Shown here: positions 9,673-15,978 of the stretch, in pieces
How positions within the stretch are numbered: the first letter of the stretch is position 1
How the letters are laid out: each line of letters opens with the position of its first letter
From: a virus
Reading direction: 5' to 3' (one strand)
DNA: 30,041 nt
Virus record (IMG/VR): IMGVR_UViG_3300036766_000685
Span: 1-30,041 of that record
Made by a program: the position numbers and the translations under genes
The notes under the pieces: generated by a model
The model's input: the letters and a program-made list of their open reading frames with translations, nothing else
What the model was told of the DNA's origin: nothing
Database searches by the model: none

Positions 9673-10082
9673 GAGCAAAGCGAACACTCGCAACCTTTTC
9701 TTTCATCTTCCTGGTCGCGGCCTGCGCGCCAAGATCGGTACAACCTGGTACTCCGGCGCCGAACGCCCGCCAGTCTTTCTTTGCCCAAACGATGTCATTC
9801 CTTCAACGCCTCGATGCAGGGAAGACGGCCGCGGTACGGGCTGCGGCAATATCGGTTCGCTCTGGATTGATTCAGCCGGCTCAAGGCGAGAAGGTGCGCG
9901 ACCTGGGAGTCAAACTCGACTCTACCGTCAAGGCGGCATATGACCAGCTCGCGATTTACATCGCGATCACCGATCCCGCGCAATCCTCCGGGCAATCTGC
10001 TGTACTTAACGCCATCAGTGAAGTCGGTAGGGGCCTGGCCGAGATCGAGCAACTACTGGCGACCTGGAAGGTCAAGCATTGA
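9669..10082 (+). CDS. Lipoprotein, possible outer-membrane spanin
   Basis: The 137-aa product begins with a basic n-region, a hydrophobic core and the lipobox LVAAC (Cys at residue 19), so it should be processed by signal peptidase II and lipid-anchored. The mature part is helical with a Pro-rich start, and about 118 residues long. As the fourth gene of the lysis cassette it could be the o-spanin partner of a membrane-anchored coiled-coil protein, which would suggest a Gram-negative host. O-spanins are often shorter, so a different envelope role remains possible. Both ends overlap neighbours by 3-4 bases. Confidence 0.75.
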   Translation: MRAKRTLATFSFIFLVAACAPRSVQPGTPAPNARQSFFAQTMSFLQRLDAGKTAAVRAAAISVRSGLIQPAQGEKVRDLGVKLDSTVKAAYDQLAIYIAITDPAQSSGQSAVLNAISEVGRGLAEIEQLLATWKVKH

Positions 10083-10366
10083 AACAGGAGCCGCTGACCC
10101 GTGAGAGAATCAGGGAGTTAGCGCCGGTTCTGTCAGCCTTCCAGGATATGGAAGACGCTTTGAAGGGGGAAACCGTGGATCCACAAGTAATTTATGAGTT
10201 CACCGCTTTGGGAATTACGCTCGTGACCAAACTGCTTGAACACCGGACCGGAAAGCCGATCGCGGAGCTGTCCGGAGCGGAAATGCTCGCCGAGATCGCC
10301 GCAGCGAAGGCAGCCGTTACGGATTCGGCGGAGGTGTACGCTGACGCCCTTGCTGGAAAGCTTTAG
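10079..10366 (+). CDS. Hypothetical 95-aa helical protein at end of lysis operon
   Basis: The likely start is TTG 10079, overlapping the lipoprotein stop as TTGA, which points to translational coupling. The product is soluble, acidic and helical, with no motif I recognise. It ends 148 bases before the divergent regulator start, and its last 50 bases overlap the 3' end of the minus-strand regulator gene, so the two are convergent and share their ends. It is probably the last gene of the late rightward transcript. Function unknown. Confidence 0.65.
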   Translation: MKQEPLTRERIRELAPVLSAFQDMEDALKGETVDPQVIYEFTALGITLVTKLLEHRTGKPIAELSGAEMLAEIAAAKAAVTDSAEVYADALAGKL

Positions 10367-10514
10367 CGTTATGGATTCGGATCCACTCTCGGATCATGGC
10401 CGCGCCGTTCTTCTGGCCGGCTGACTCCGCACAGCGTTCAAGCTGCTGGATCTCCACACTCGACAGCCGCACCGGATAAACCTTCCTTGCCTCCCCGTTG
10501 CTTTTGATCCCCAT
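10317..10514 (-). CDS. Ribbon-helix-helix (CopG/Arc-like) transcription regulator
   Basis: This 65-aa protein has the ribbon-helix-helix pattern: a short beta strand (YPVRLSS, about residues 13-19), a helix (VEIQQLERCAESAG), a turn, then a second helix (AAMIREWIRIHN). Such proteins bind operators as dimers through the strand. The ATG at 10514 is preceded on the minus strand by AAGGAG about nine bases away, which makes this a real gene. It is divergently transcribed from the early operon at 10641, and the region between them holds three GTATTACG boxes placed inside promoter spacers. It is therefore a good candidate for the repressor acting on those boxes and on its own promoter; that link is inferred. 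Confidence 0.8.
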   Translation of the reverse strand: MGIKSNGEARKVYPVRLSSVEIQQLERCAESAGQKNGAAMIREWIRIHNAKAFQQGRQRTPPPNP

Positions 10515-10546
10515 GTCGAACGATTCTCCTTAACCCCTGGCCTTCA

Positions 10547-10575
10547 ATCCTGCCAAACCGTATTACGCGAGTCAA
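10547..10575 (-). promoter_or_regulatory. Putative sigma70-like promoter for the RHH regulator with a GTATTACG box in the spacer
   Basis: Read on the minus strand, TTGACT (10575-10570) and CAGGAT (10552-10547) are separated by exactly 17 bases. The -10 is weak (3 of 6 matches). The first GTATTACG box (10560-10567) falls inside the spacer, as expected for autorepression. Confidence 0.4.
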
Positions 10576-10607
10576 TGTATTACGGTCTTGAAAGTGAACG
10601 TATTACG
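10560..10607. promoter_or_regulatory. Three GTATTACG operator-like boxes
   Basis: Identical 8-mers GTATTACG start at 10560, 10577 and 10600. The third is extended as ACGTATTACGT. They lie only in the gap between the divergent regulator and the early operon, and they overlap both promoters. The same 8-mer recurs at 11224-11231 (inverted) and 19347-19354, each time just upstream of a gene start. Confidence 0.65.
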
Positions 10608-10616
10608 TTCTAAGAT
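10588..10616 (+). promoter_or_regulatory. Sigma70-like promoter of the early operon
   Basis: TTGAAA (10588-10593), a 17-base spacer and TAAGAT (10611-10616) make a good promoter about 25 bases before the ATG of the 64-aa gene at 10641. One GTATTACG box lies in the spacer and another ends three bases before the -35, so a bound protein would block RNA polymerase. Confidence 0.65.
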
Positions 10617-10640
10617 GGGGCCCACTGGAGGAAACAACCT

Positions 10641-10835
10641 ATGGGCACACGCAAACCAGCATCAGCGCAGCAAGTTCGAGAGTTCACCTACTCCGCCGGC
10701 TTCCCGGATCTATTGGACGCCTGGCGCACTATCACCACCGCATTGAAGACGCGGTTTCCCTCGGAGTTTAAGAGAATCAGTAAGGGAAAGCCCCGGGAGA
10801 AGAAGTCGGCGCCGGCCGCGGGAGGCCAATCATGA
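10641..10835 (+). CDS. Hypothetical 64-aa basic protein, first gene of early operon
   Basis: ATG 10641 is preceded by GGAGGA with 8-base spacing, and a promoter sits just upstream. The product is small, with a basic Lys/Arg-rich C-terminus (KGKPREKK) and a central helical part containing Trp and aromatic residues. No family is recognised. The stop overlaps the start of the next gene by 4 bases, so it belongs to the operon controlled by the GTATTACG boxes. Confidence 0.7.
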   Translation: MGTRKPASAQQVREFTYSAGFPDLLDAWRTITTALKTRFPSEFKRISKGKPREKKSAPAAGGQS

Positions 10836-11209
10836 TGAAACACCGAGAACTTCTTCAATGTCGAGTCTGTGAGTGCACGGTGACCCGCGGTTGTCATACG
10901 CCGTGCTTTTGGGTCGAGGAAGATCTCTGTTCAGAGTGCCTTTCTGACGATGGCTCGCCCTTGCACCTGGTCGAAAGGTTTCCGCACGGGAGCCGCGTCA
11001 TAGGGTGGGAGAAAGGGTTCGATAAACCGTTTGTCAGAGGGACCGTTACCGGGATAATAGCAGAGACTTCGAATCGGCACGCGGTTATCCAGATCCGCAC
11101 GTCGGGCGGGAGTCGCGTTCTGTGTCTCCGGCCAGGATTAGTCCGGATGACGCTCCAGCGCCGTGGCAAGTCGGCGCAAGTCGGTGATCGCCCGACCGCA
11201 CGAATGTAA
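10832..11209 (+). CDS. Small Cys-rich zinc-binding phage protein
   Basis: The 125-aa protein begins with a dense cysteine cluster: Cys10, Cys13, Cys15, Cys21, Cys25, Cys33 and Cys36. The CRVCxCT...CFWVEEDLCSEC spacing is one I recognise from small phage proteins of unknown function and probably binds zinc. The C-terminal half is beta-rich and resembles a small SH3-like barrel (GTVTGII...HAVIQIRTSGGSRVLCLRPG). It overlaps the preceding gene by 4 bases. DNA or protein binding is plausible but not shown. Confidence 0.75.
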   Translation: MMKHRELLQCRVCECTVTRGCHTPCFWVEEDLCSECLSDDGSPLHLVERFPHGSRVIGWEKGFDKPFVRGTVTGIIAETSNRHAVIQIRTSGGSRVLCLRPGLVRMTLQRRGKSAQVGDRPTARM

Positions 11210-11248
11210 TACTTTTCGTTTGGCGTAATACGCAAAAAGGTGTACATT
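11206..11248 (+). promoter_or_regulatory. Second promoter with CGTAATAC (inverted GTATTACG) boxes
   Basis: TTGGCG (11220-11225), a 17-base spacer and TACATT (11243-11248) form a plausible promoter. CGTAATAC, the reverse complement of the 8-mer box, lies at 11224-11231 across the -35/spacer edge, and a 7-of-8 match ends at 11212. The layout matches the 10588 promoter. Confidence 0.5.
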
Positions 11249-11257
11249 TTGCAGGTC

Positions 11258-11488
11258 ATGAAACCCAATGCGATCAAATTCGAGAACCGGGCAGAGTTGA
11301 TTTGTTCCTCTCTGGTCCCAAATGAGGAATACCGCGGTCAAGGGCTGGAGCTGCTCTTCTGCCCGTCCTGCTATTGGCAGCTGCTCTTAACTGGCCCGGT
11401 TCAAAACATCCTGATATGCCCGTTTTGCGCGCACCATCCTGCATTGATAAAAGGGAACGGGTTCGAGGATTGGGACGCCCGCCGTTAA
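11258..11488 (+). CDS. Small zinc-ribbon protein
   Basis: Starting at ATG 11258 gives 76 aa with CPSC (Cys35, Cys38) and CPFC (Cys54, Cys57), a four-Cys zinc-ribbon pattern with a hydrophobic hairpin between them. A GTG at 11240 in frame would add six residues. Neither start has a good ribosome binding site, and the predicted promoter places the transcript start within a few bases of ATG 11258, so the message may be leaderless. Small zinc ribbons like this occur in many phages; the target is unknown. Confidence 0.65.
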   Translation: MKPNAIKFENRAELICSSLVPNEEYRGQGLELLFCPSCYWQLLLTGPVQNILICPFCAHHPALIKGNGFEDWDARR

Positions 11489-11508
11489 ACCATTTTGGAG
11501 GTTGAGTA

Positions 11509-12450
11509 ATGGGTCAAACTGCCACTGACGTTGAAGTCATCCCCAGGGCTCACCCCGAAGGGACCATCGCGATCGTGCCTGTGATGAGCCTGGTCGACGC
11601 CAAGGCCAGGCTGGCACAGTTTCGGGCCTTTGTCGCCGAAGAGCTGCACGAGGGCGAAGATTACGGCCTGATCCCGGGCGTCAAACAAAAGTCGCTCTGG
11701 AAGCCAGGCGCCGACAAACTCTGTTGGCTGTACGGCCTCACCCCTACCTTTCCCGAAGTCATTCGAACGATCAACTGGAAGAAAAACCTTTTCGATTACG
11801 AAGTCCTTTGCCGTCTGATCAACAAGCGCGACGGGAGCATCGTCGGCGAGGCGTGGGGCTGCTGCTCTTCGATGGAGAAGAAATATCGCTTCCGTAAGGC
11901 CGAGCGTCGATGCCCGAAGTGCGGGGCCGAGGCGATCCGCAGGGGGAAGACCCAGGGAGTGAATCCCTCGCCTCAATGGTACTGCGCGAAGAACGCCGGC
12001 GGGTGCGGTAAGAATTTCTCGATCGCGGATCCGACGATCTGCTCCCAGGAAGAGAGGTTAATCGAGAACGATGATCTTCCATCGGTCAAGAATACGATTC
12101 TCCGTATGGCCGAAAAGCGCGCCTATGTGGCGGCCGTGGTGGCGGCGACGGCCAGCTCCGGCATATTCTCCCCAGGTGGAGCGCGAGAAGTCGACGTCGA
12201 GAAGAGAGCGTCAGAGCATCGAGTCTCTGTCGCCGGCACCCATCAGAAGCTGGTCGAGATTGCGGGTCGCAAGATCCTGCCTTCCCACCAAGCGGCCGAA
12301 CTCGAGTCCTGGCTCAAAAAAGCCCACACCGCGGCCGAGCTGACCGACATGTTGGTCAAGGTCGAAGCCATCGTCCTCGATGACCAGCTCCAGCGCGGAA
12401 AACCTTCGGATCCGTCCGATATTTCGAAAAGAGACATCGCATGGCAGTAA
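11509..12450 (+). CDS. Conserved phage protein with zinc-ribbon insert, possible ssDNA annealing or recombination role
   Basis: The 313-aa protein has a clean GGAGG ribosome binding site. The N-terminal part contains EDYGLIPG and KPGADKLCWLYGL, a combination I associate with a widespread family of phage proteins near replication and recombination genes, possibly Rad52-like. At about residues 133-170 there is a zinc-ribbon insert (CPKCG, then WYCxxxxGGCG). After it comes NTILRMAEKRAYVAAV, a conserved helix, and a C-terminal helical region resembling the tails of single-strand annealing proteins. It sits before the DnaA-like gene and the candidate origin. The recombination role is an inference, not a confirmed assignment. 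Confidence 0.72.
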   Translation: MGQTATDVEVIPRAHPEGTIAIVPVMSLVDAKARLAQFRAFVAEELHEGEDYGLIPGVKQKSLWKPGADKLCWLYGLTPTFPEVIRTINWKKNLFDYEVLCRLINKRDGSIVGEAWGCCSSMEKKYRFRKAERRCPKCGAEAIRRGKTQGVNPSPQWYCAKNAGGCGKNFSIADPTICSQEERLIENDDLPSVKNTILRMAEKRAYVAAVVAATASSGIFSPGGAREVDVEKRASEHRVSVAGTHQKLVEIAGRKILPSHQAAELESWLKKAHTAAELTDMLVKVEAIVLDDQLQRGKPSDPSDISKRDIAWQ

Positions 12451-12794
12451 AAGGGAAAGCGGGCCCCAGGCCGGCGCCAGGGCCAAGTCGAACAATCAAA
12501 GGCAAGGCGCCAAGGTTGCCCGGGATGGAGAAGTCGGGAATACAAGAGATCGACAAGGCGGCCGGGGAATACCTGGAGATCATGACCGAGCGCGTGGAGC
12601 TGCTCGCGCACGAGGTTAAACTCAAGGGAAGACTCTTTCTCTTGATGCACAAGCACGAGCGGGCTCGCTACTGCTACGAAGACCTTGAAGTCATTCTCGA
12701 ACCAGGAGAGGAAACCCTCAAAGTCCGACGCCTGAAAGCGAAAAAGCAGAAGGATGACATTGCCCCGCCTCCCCCTTCTGGATCGGTTGGATAA
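12441..12794 (+). CDS. Conserved small phage protein with helical core
   Basis: The 117-aa product starts at ATG 12441, ten bases inside the upstream gene. After a basic Pro-rich N-terminus, residues about 34-75 form an amphipathic helix pair, followed by a short beta segment (YCYEDLEVILEPGEE) and a Lys-rich tail. I have seen this layout in many phage early regions, but no function is assigned. It shares one base with the next gene's start. Role beyond early-operon membership is unknown. Confidence 0.7.
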   Translation: MAVKGKAGPRPAPGPSRTIKGKAPRLPGMEKSGIQEIDKAAGEYLEIMTERVELLAHEVKLKGRLFLLMHKHERARYCYEDLEVILEPGEETLKVRRLKAKKQKDDIAPPPPSGSVG

Positions 12795-13213
12795 TGGGCC
12801 CCCACGTCGCGTACCTTTCGATGGATCCGGGCGATGTGCTGGAGATAACAACCCCAGCCGGCCGATTCAACCTGCTGGCCTCAGAGCTTGGAGAACTATC
12901 CATTATGCGGATCGACGATGAGGCTGGACTGGAGCCTTTCAATGTCGTCTTGTTTTTGAGGAAGATTTGCAATGCCCATAAGATCCACATTCAGGATCTG
13001 CTGGATGGCTCGCAGTTGGCAAACGTCGTTACGGCCCGTCGAGCCGTCGCCTTGGAACTGCGCGCCCGCGGGTGGTCATTTCCTAGGATCGGGCTTCTTC
13101 TCAACCGTCATCACACGAGTATCATGTACCTGGTAGATTCTGCACAGGGCGCTAACAGGATATCCACAGAAATTTCCACCGGACAAAGCGTTGAAACGGC
13201 GACGGATAAGTGA
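12794..13213 (+). CDS. DnaA domain IV-like DNA-binding protein
   Basis: The C-terminal part of this 139-aa protein (residues about 78-115) matches the DnaA origin-binding domain: TARRAVALELRARG, WSFPRIGLLL, then RHHTSIMY with Arg105, His106, His107 and Thr108, where DnaA has a (R)DHTT(V) signature. There is no AAA+ domain, so it cannot act as a complete initiator. It might recruit host proteins to, or compete for, DnaA boxes. The gene overlaps the previous stop by one base. DnaA-box-like sites occur at its 3' end and just after it, next to an AT-rich tract. The family match is good; the role in initiation is inferred. Confidence 0.8.
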   Translation: MGPHVAYLSMDPGDVLEITTPAGRFNLLASELGELSIMRIDDEAGLEPFNVVLFLRKICNAHKIHIQDLLDGSQLANVVTARRAVALELRARGWSFPRIGLLLNRHHTSIMYLVDSAQGANRISTEISTGQSVETATDK

Positions 13214-13330
13214 CTTTTCCACCGAAAACGGCCTTACCTGGTGCTACTAGAGTTAGTTATTAAGAGCTTTTCTTAAAAGCTTTTCTGGTCAACTTTGGGA
13301 GAGTAGTTTACTCACTTTTTTAGTTTCTAC
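13160..13330. other. Candidate replication origin: DnaA-box-like sites plus AT-rich tandem 13-mers
   Basis: Three 9-mers close to the DnaA box TTATNCACA occur at 13160 (ATATCCACA), 13172 (ATTTCCACC) and 13215 (TTTTCCACC). Downstream lies an AT-rich gap of about 100 bases. It contains two adjacent 13-mers, 13262-13274 and 13275-13287, identical at 11 of 13 positions (AAGAGCTTTTCTT and AAAAGCTTTTCTG), like the 13-mers of a DNA unwinding element. No gene occupies 13214-13330. Confidence 0.45.
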
Positions 13331-13720
13331 ATGAAAGGGCGACAATTTCCAAAATCTCGCTTCGACGTGCTCCGGCAGGAAGACCTCCGGCCGAGAGAAC
13401 CTTACCGGAGACGGCTGTTCGATTTAGCTCTTTCGTATCTCCGGAAGTCGGACAAGTGGCTGTATGCGGATCTGGTCGAGGAAATGAAGCAACTCGCGAC
13501 ATCAGAAGGCTGGCCCTACAATCACACTTGGATCGAGCAGGCGATCGACAGTGCGCGTAAATTCAGAGAAGAGGAAAAAAAACAGGCGGCTCGGAAGTTT
13601 CGTTTTCAAGTCGAGAAGGCGCAGGATGCTTTTCTTGGCACCTACGAGGACAACGAGTTAGCTCAGGAAGTCAAAAGGGTTGTCTCAAAGTTACACAATA
13701 AGTTCAAGTGGCCCACGTAA
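13331..13720 (+). CDS. Hypothetical 129-aa charged helical protein
   Basis: ATG 13331 follows the AT-rich gap directly; no strong ribosome binding site is visible. The protein is rich in Arg, Lys and Glu with several aromatic residues and two long predicted helices (about residues 58-100), and no membrane segment or Cys cluster. It ends KFKWPT. I do not recognise a family. Its place after the candidate origin suggests an early or DNA-metabolism role, but this is position only. Confidence 0.65.
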   Translation: MKGRQFPKSRFDVLRQEDLRPREPYRRRLFDLALSYLRKSDKWLYADLVEEMKQLATSEGWPYNHTWIEQAIDSARKFREEEKKQAARKFRFQVEKAQDAFLGTYEDNELAQEVKRVVSKLHNKFKWPT

Positions 13721-13797
13721 TAAACCAGGCAGACGCCCCCGGGCCTGGCGACCAATCGGGAGCAAAAATGCTCGAGAATTTTGGAGGGAAACATCCC

Positions 13798-14436
13798 ATG
13801 CTGCGAATGTCACCGGAGCGACAAACTCGCTTCAAATGCACCCCGAACCTGATACCCGGAAAGATGGCCGGATCCATCAGCTTCACGATGGACGAAGAAA
13901 ACACCCAGGCCGCGAAGAGATCGTCTCTGCCAAACGGGGGCTTTTCGGCTACCGCTCTCCACGGCGGCGAAATCTTCACGCTCAATTACATCGATCAAGA
14001 GGGAACGCTCAATCTGACGTTTGGAGGCGCGTCGCGCGCGGTCTTGGAGAGATTCGTCGCGCCGGCATCTGCAGGATCCTTCGGAGTGGATCCAGCTCAT
14101 GCTTTCGATATTCGGATTTTCCAGACTTCCGACCTGGGATCACCGAGTGATCTTGTGAACTACTCTCAATTTCACCTGGAGCTGGAGGGAGACGTCGCTC
14201 AACCGTCGCCGTACTCGACCAGTGCCGAGACGAACTTTGCTCCGGTATGGGTGGAATGCGACCTGGGCGACCCTCGCGACAAGGATGAGACTCCGATCAT
14301 CGGCACTGGCAACGGAGACTTTATCGATGCTTCCGGCTTCCTGCATCGCAAGGATGGAACGCTCTGGCATCCGGCCCCCACAGTCCAGGATGCGCCGGCG
14401 GCCGGAGATCCGAAGCAGATCCTTTGGACTGACTAA
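13798..14436 (+). CDS. Hypothetical 212-aa beta-rich protein
   Basis: I chose ATG 13798 because GGAGGG lies nine bases upstream; ATG 13768 and GTG 13708 are in frame, and the latter would overlap the previous gene by 13 bases. The product alternates short beta stretches with Gly, Pro and Asp turns (for example FTLNYIDQEGTLNLTFGGA), ends in an acidic loop region, and has no signal peptide or membrane helix. This looks like a beta-sandwich, possibly a carbohydrate- or ligand-binding or structural protein. No family is recognised. Confidence 0.7.
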   Translation: MLRMSPERQTRFKCTPNLIPGKMAGSISFTMDEENTQAAKRSSLPNGGFSATALHGGEIFTLNYIDQEGTLNLTFGGASRAVLERFVAPASAGSFGVDPAHAFDIRIFQTSDLGSPSDLVNYSQFHLELEGDVAQPSPYSTSAETNFAPVWVECDLGDPRDKDETPIIGTGNGDFIDASGFLHRKDGTLWHPAPTVQDAPAAGDPKQILWTD

Positions 14437-14655
14437 TTCAAGGTCATGGGTCGAACTGCCAGGAACTTATGGCCCCTGGAGATCGACACTTCGGGAGGCT
14501 GGTACTCCCGCAAAGCGCGTGCTAGCCCGCGCATACCAGAACGGGGCCCGCTCCCCCGTGAAGGCCCGCGTGTGACTCACGCCGCCGTCAAACGTGGGAG
14601 CGGTCCCCGCGGGCGAGTCGTCGAATCTGGCGGCTCGCCTTACCTTGGAGGTCGA
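14437..14655. other. GC-rich gap with several potential hairpins, no convincing gene
   Basis: No good coding frame is seen. Strong inverted repeats are visible: CGGGAG/CTCCCG around a 7-base loop near 14494, ACGGGG/CCCCGT around a 7-base loop near 14541, and GGCGAG (14612-14617) with CTCGCC (14634-14639). The last could help terminate the minus-strand transcript ending at 14640. A structured RNA is possible but unproven. Confidence 0.35.
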
Positions 14656-15038
14656 ATGGAAAACCCTTTCAATCTGCTCAGTAATCCGGGGTTCACTGGC
14701 CGGCTGTTCATTTGGCAGATGCCACCCATCCAGCGGGGTCCCGGCGCCATAATGTGGTGGGTGTGCAACGACACGCAATCGGTCGGCCGGCCCTGTCCGC
14801 TGTGCTGGAACTGACGCGATGAGATGGGAACGGGGTGTCCTTGGCAGGTTGCTCGGACGGTCGCGGGATCACTGTCAGACGACAGTTGACTGACGGATCG
14901 TTCGTATTCTTCGAGGTGGGCTCGTATCTGTCCCAGCGCGCGCTGGGATGCAGGGTAGGGGAACTCCAGTCCTTCCAGGTGGCGTGCTTCGTCGATAAAA
15001 GCTTGTAGCCGCTTTCTGGAGTAACTGAGGATGCTCAC
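14640..15038 (-). CDS. Hypothetical minus-strand protein whose C-terminus runs through repeat copy 1
   Basis: From GTG 15038 the frame gives 132 aa; a GTG at 15104 is also in frame but would overlap the upstream gene by 62 bases. The first 60 residues look natural: a helical pair with SYSRKRLQAFIDEARHL and RALGQIRAHLEEYERS. From about residue 80 onward the frame is the antisense of the 89-bp repeat and the small ORF at 14656, so the true protein was probably shorter or has been altered by the insertion. Four bases separate it from the stop of the minus gene at 15043-15510, suggesting one two-gene minus operon. Function unknown. Confidence 0.45.
   Translation of the reverse strand: MSILSYSRKRLQAFIDEARHLEGLEFPYPASQRALGQIRAHLEEYERSVSQLSSDSDPATVRATCQGHPVPISSRQFQHSGQGRPTDCVSLHTHHIMAPGPRWMGGICQMNSRPVNPGLLSRLKGFSIRPPR
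14656..14814 (+). CDS. Small ORF fused to the 89-bp repeat
   Basis: ATG 14656 has a strong TTGGAGG site with 5-base spacing. The first 24 residues (MENPFNLLSNPGFTGRLF then IWQMPP) are unique; the remaining 28 residues come entirely from the repeat and end in CPLCWN. The same peptide tail ends the unrelated ORF at 16891-17106. The minus-strand ORF opposite may be the real gene here. If translated, this is a 52-aa peptide with three Cys. Confidence 0.4.
   Translation: MENPFNLLSNPGFTGRLFIWQMPPIQRGPGAIMWWVCNDTQSVGRPCPLCWN
14728..14816 (+). repeat. Repeat copy 1 (89 bp; first 55 bp shared by all three copies)
   Basis: Identical over 89 bp to 17020-17108, and over its first 55 bp (14728-14782) to 15732-15786. 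With copy 2 the match extends six bases further left (CCACCC). It begins ATCCAGCGGGG and ends GAACTGACG, contains GGCGCC and GGCCGGCC palindromes, and can pair CAGCGG near its left end with CCGCTG near its right end. Confidence 0.95.
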
Positions 15039-15042
15039 CCGG

Positions 15043-15510
15043 TCATCGCCGGTACGGGTGCGCTGGGCGCCAAGAGTGCATTGATTGAACTTGCGCGGCG
15101 GCACATTCTGCTAGAGCGGCACAAAACGCCCGCAGATTCTTGAGGGATTCCTTTGGTTCGTCAGCCTTCCTTGGACTCTCAAGACGTTTTACGATATTTA
15201 GCGCCTCCTGCACGAGCTCGCTGACTGTCCGTACTTGAACGTCCCACTTGGACGCGTCCAACGCCTGGCTCATCAAGGCAATTGTTGTGGGATCAAGGTG
15301 CGGCTGCTCCGCAGCCTTTTCGTTCTCTTTTCTTGTAAAGGATTCGCTAAGGAGTTCCGCCAGACGGCTTGTCGCAGCCAGATCGGAGGTTCCACCCTGC
15401 CGGATGATGCTGTCAAGTTCGATCGCCGCTCGCACCGCCAATAGCGGTAAACCGGCATTGAAAGTTCCAAAGCTTTCCTGAATTGGCTGGGTTGCAATAA
15501 GTTCGGTCAT
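15043..15510 (-). CDS. Hypothetical minus-strand helical protein (moron-like)
   Basis: ATG 15510 gives 155 aa, preceded on the minus strand by a GAGGG-type site; the frame extends further upstream but without a better start. The protein is almost entirely helical, rich in Ala, Leu and Glu, with no Cys cluster or membrane helix (GLPLLAVRAAIELDSIIRQ, then VSELVQEALNIVKRLES). It is one of few minus-strand genes in the window and lies between two copies of the repeat, with palindromic operator-like sites upstream. That pattern fits an independently expressed accessory gene. Function not recognised. Confidence 0.65.
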   Translation of the reverse strand: MTELIATQPIQESFGTFNAGLPLLAVRAAIELDSIIRQGGTSDLAATSRLAELLSESFTRKENEKAAEQPHLDPTTIALMSQALDASKWDVQVRTVSELVQEALNIVKRLESPRKADEPKESLKNLRAFCAALAECAAAQVQSMHSWRPAHPYRR

Positions 15511-15555
15511 GTGTAGGCCCTCAGTATTCTGTATTGCGCCGGCGAGTTCAAGTCT

Positions 15556-15593
15556 TTGACATTTGTCAATTAAAGTTGACAAATTAAAGTCAA
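15556..15593. promoter_or_regulatory. Operator-like palindromes containing TTGACA
   Basis: Two inverted repeats sit side by side: TTGACATTTGTCAA (15556-15569) and TTGACAAATTAAAGTCAA (15576-15593). They are upstream of the minus-strand gene at 15510 and at the start of the interrupted plus ORF. A related perfect palindrome occurs at 18254-18270 upstream of another orphan gene. Confidence 0.5.
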
Positions 15594-15956
15594 TCCTCAA
15601 CGCTGGCTGGAACGTCGCTTTGGACGACAACTTATGGCACGATCATAAGGAGATTCGCGACAAAGACCGGACGCTTAAAGAATTGATCCTCAAGAGCATC
15701 GAAGTCTTGGAGTACCGGCAGATCACCACCCATCCAGCGGGGTCCCGGCGCCATAATGTGGTGGGTGTGCAACGACACGCAATCGGAGGTCTTCTTTACC
15801 CGGCGCAGCGAGGTCGACCTGGACATAACCGACGTTACTCAAATCGGACACTATGAGCCAGAATTCGATCCCGAGCACCATCGAATCATGGGCTGGCCTC
15901 TATGCTCAATCTGCCGATCGAGGCATTCGAGTAGCTACATTCACGCTTGCGAATAG
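15563..15956 (+). pseudogene. ORF interrupted and frameshifted by repeat copy 2
   Basis: Before the repeat, frame 2 reads a natural charged sequence ending KSIEVLEYRQI. After it, frame 0 reads VFFTRRSEVDLDIT, then MGWPLCSIC and a stop at 15956. Deleting the 61 bases shared with copy 1 (15726-15786), or the 55-base core, joins the two halves in one uninterrupted frame of about 110 codons (RQIKVFFTRR at the junction for 61). With the repeat in place the upstream frame ends at 15856. The TTG start at 15563 is uncertain. The likely reading is a small Cys-containing protein broken by insertion. Confidence 0.55.
15732..15786 (+). repeat. Repeat copy 2 (55-bp core, 61 bp shared with copy 1)
   Basis: Identical to the first 55 bp of copies 1 and 3, in the same orientation. 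The left match with copy 1 extends to 15726. It lacks the last 34 bp of the longer copies. It interrupts an otherwise continuous ORF. Confidence 0.95.
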
Positions 15957-15978
15957 AACAGGAGAAATACTCAAATGA
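15853..15978 (+). CDS. Possible 41-aa ORF overlapping the interrupted gene
   Basis: ATG 15853 opens a 41-codon frame whose stop overlaps the ATG of the repeat-rich gene at 15975 as ATGA, the arrangement common elsewhere in this genome. There is no good ribosome binding site, and another frame over the same bases looks like the end of the interrupted gene, so only one of the two is likely real. Confidence 0.25.
   Translation: MSQNSIPSTIESWAGLYAQSADRGIRVATFTLANRTGEILK

Noticed and set aside
14490-14560. tRNA-like pair of stems with 7-base loops
   Set aside because: The loops lack the invariant U33 and TTC bases, and there is no acceptor stem or D-arm.
14446-14655. N-terminal part of a 122-aa plus ORF
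   Set aside because: Arg/Gly/Pro-rich noise over hairpins; the good ribosome site is at ATG 14656.
14728-14816. Integron attC site
   Set aside because: Length and bulged pairing are suggestive, but the RYYYAAC/GTTRRRY core sites are missing and no integrase is seen.
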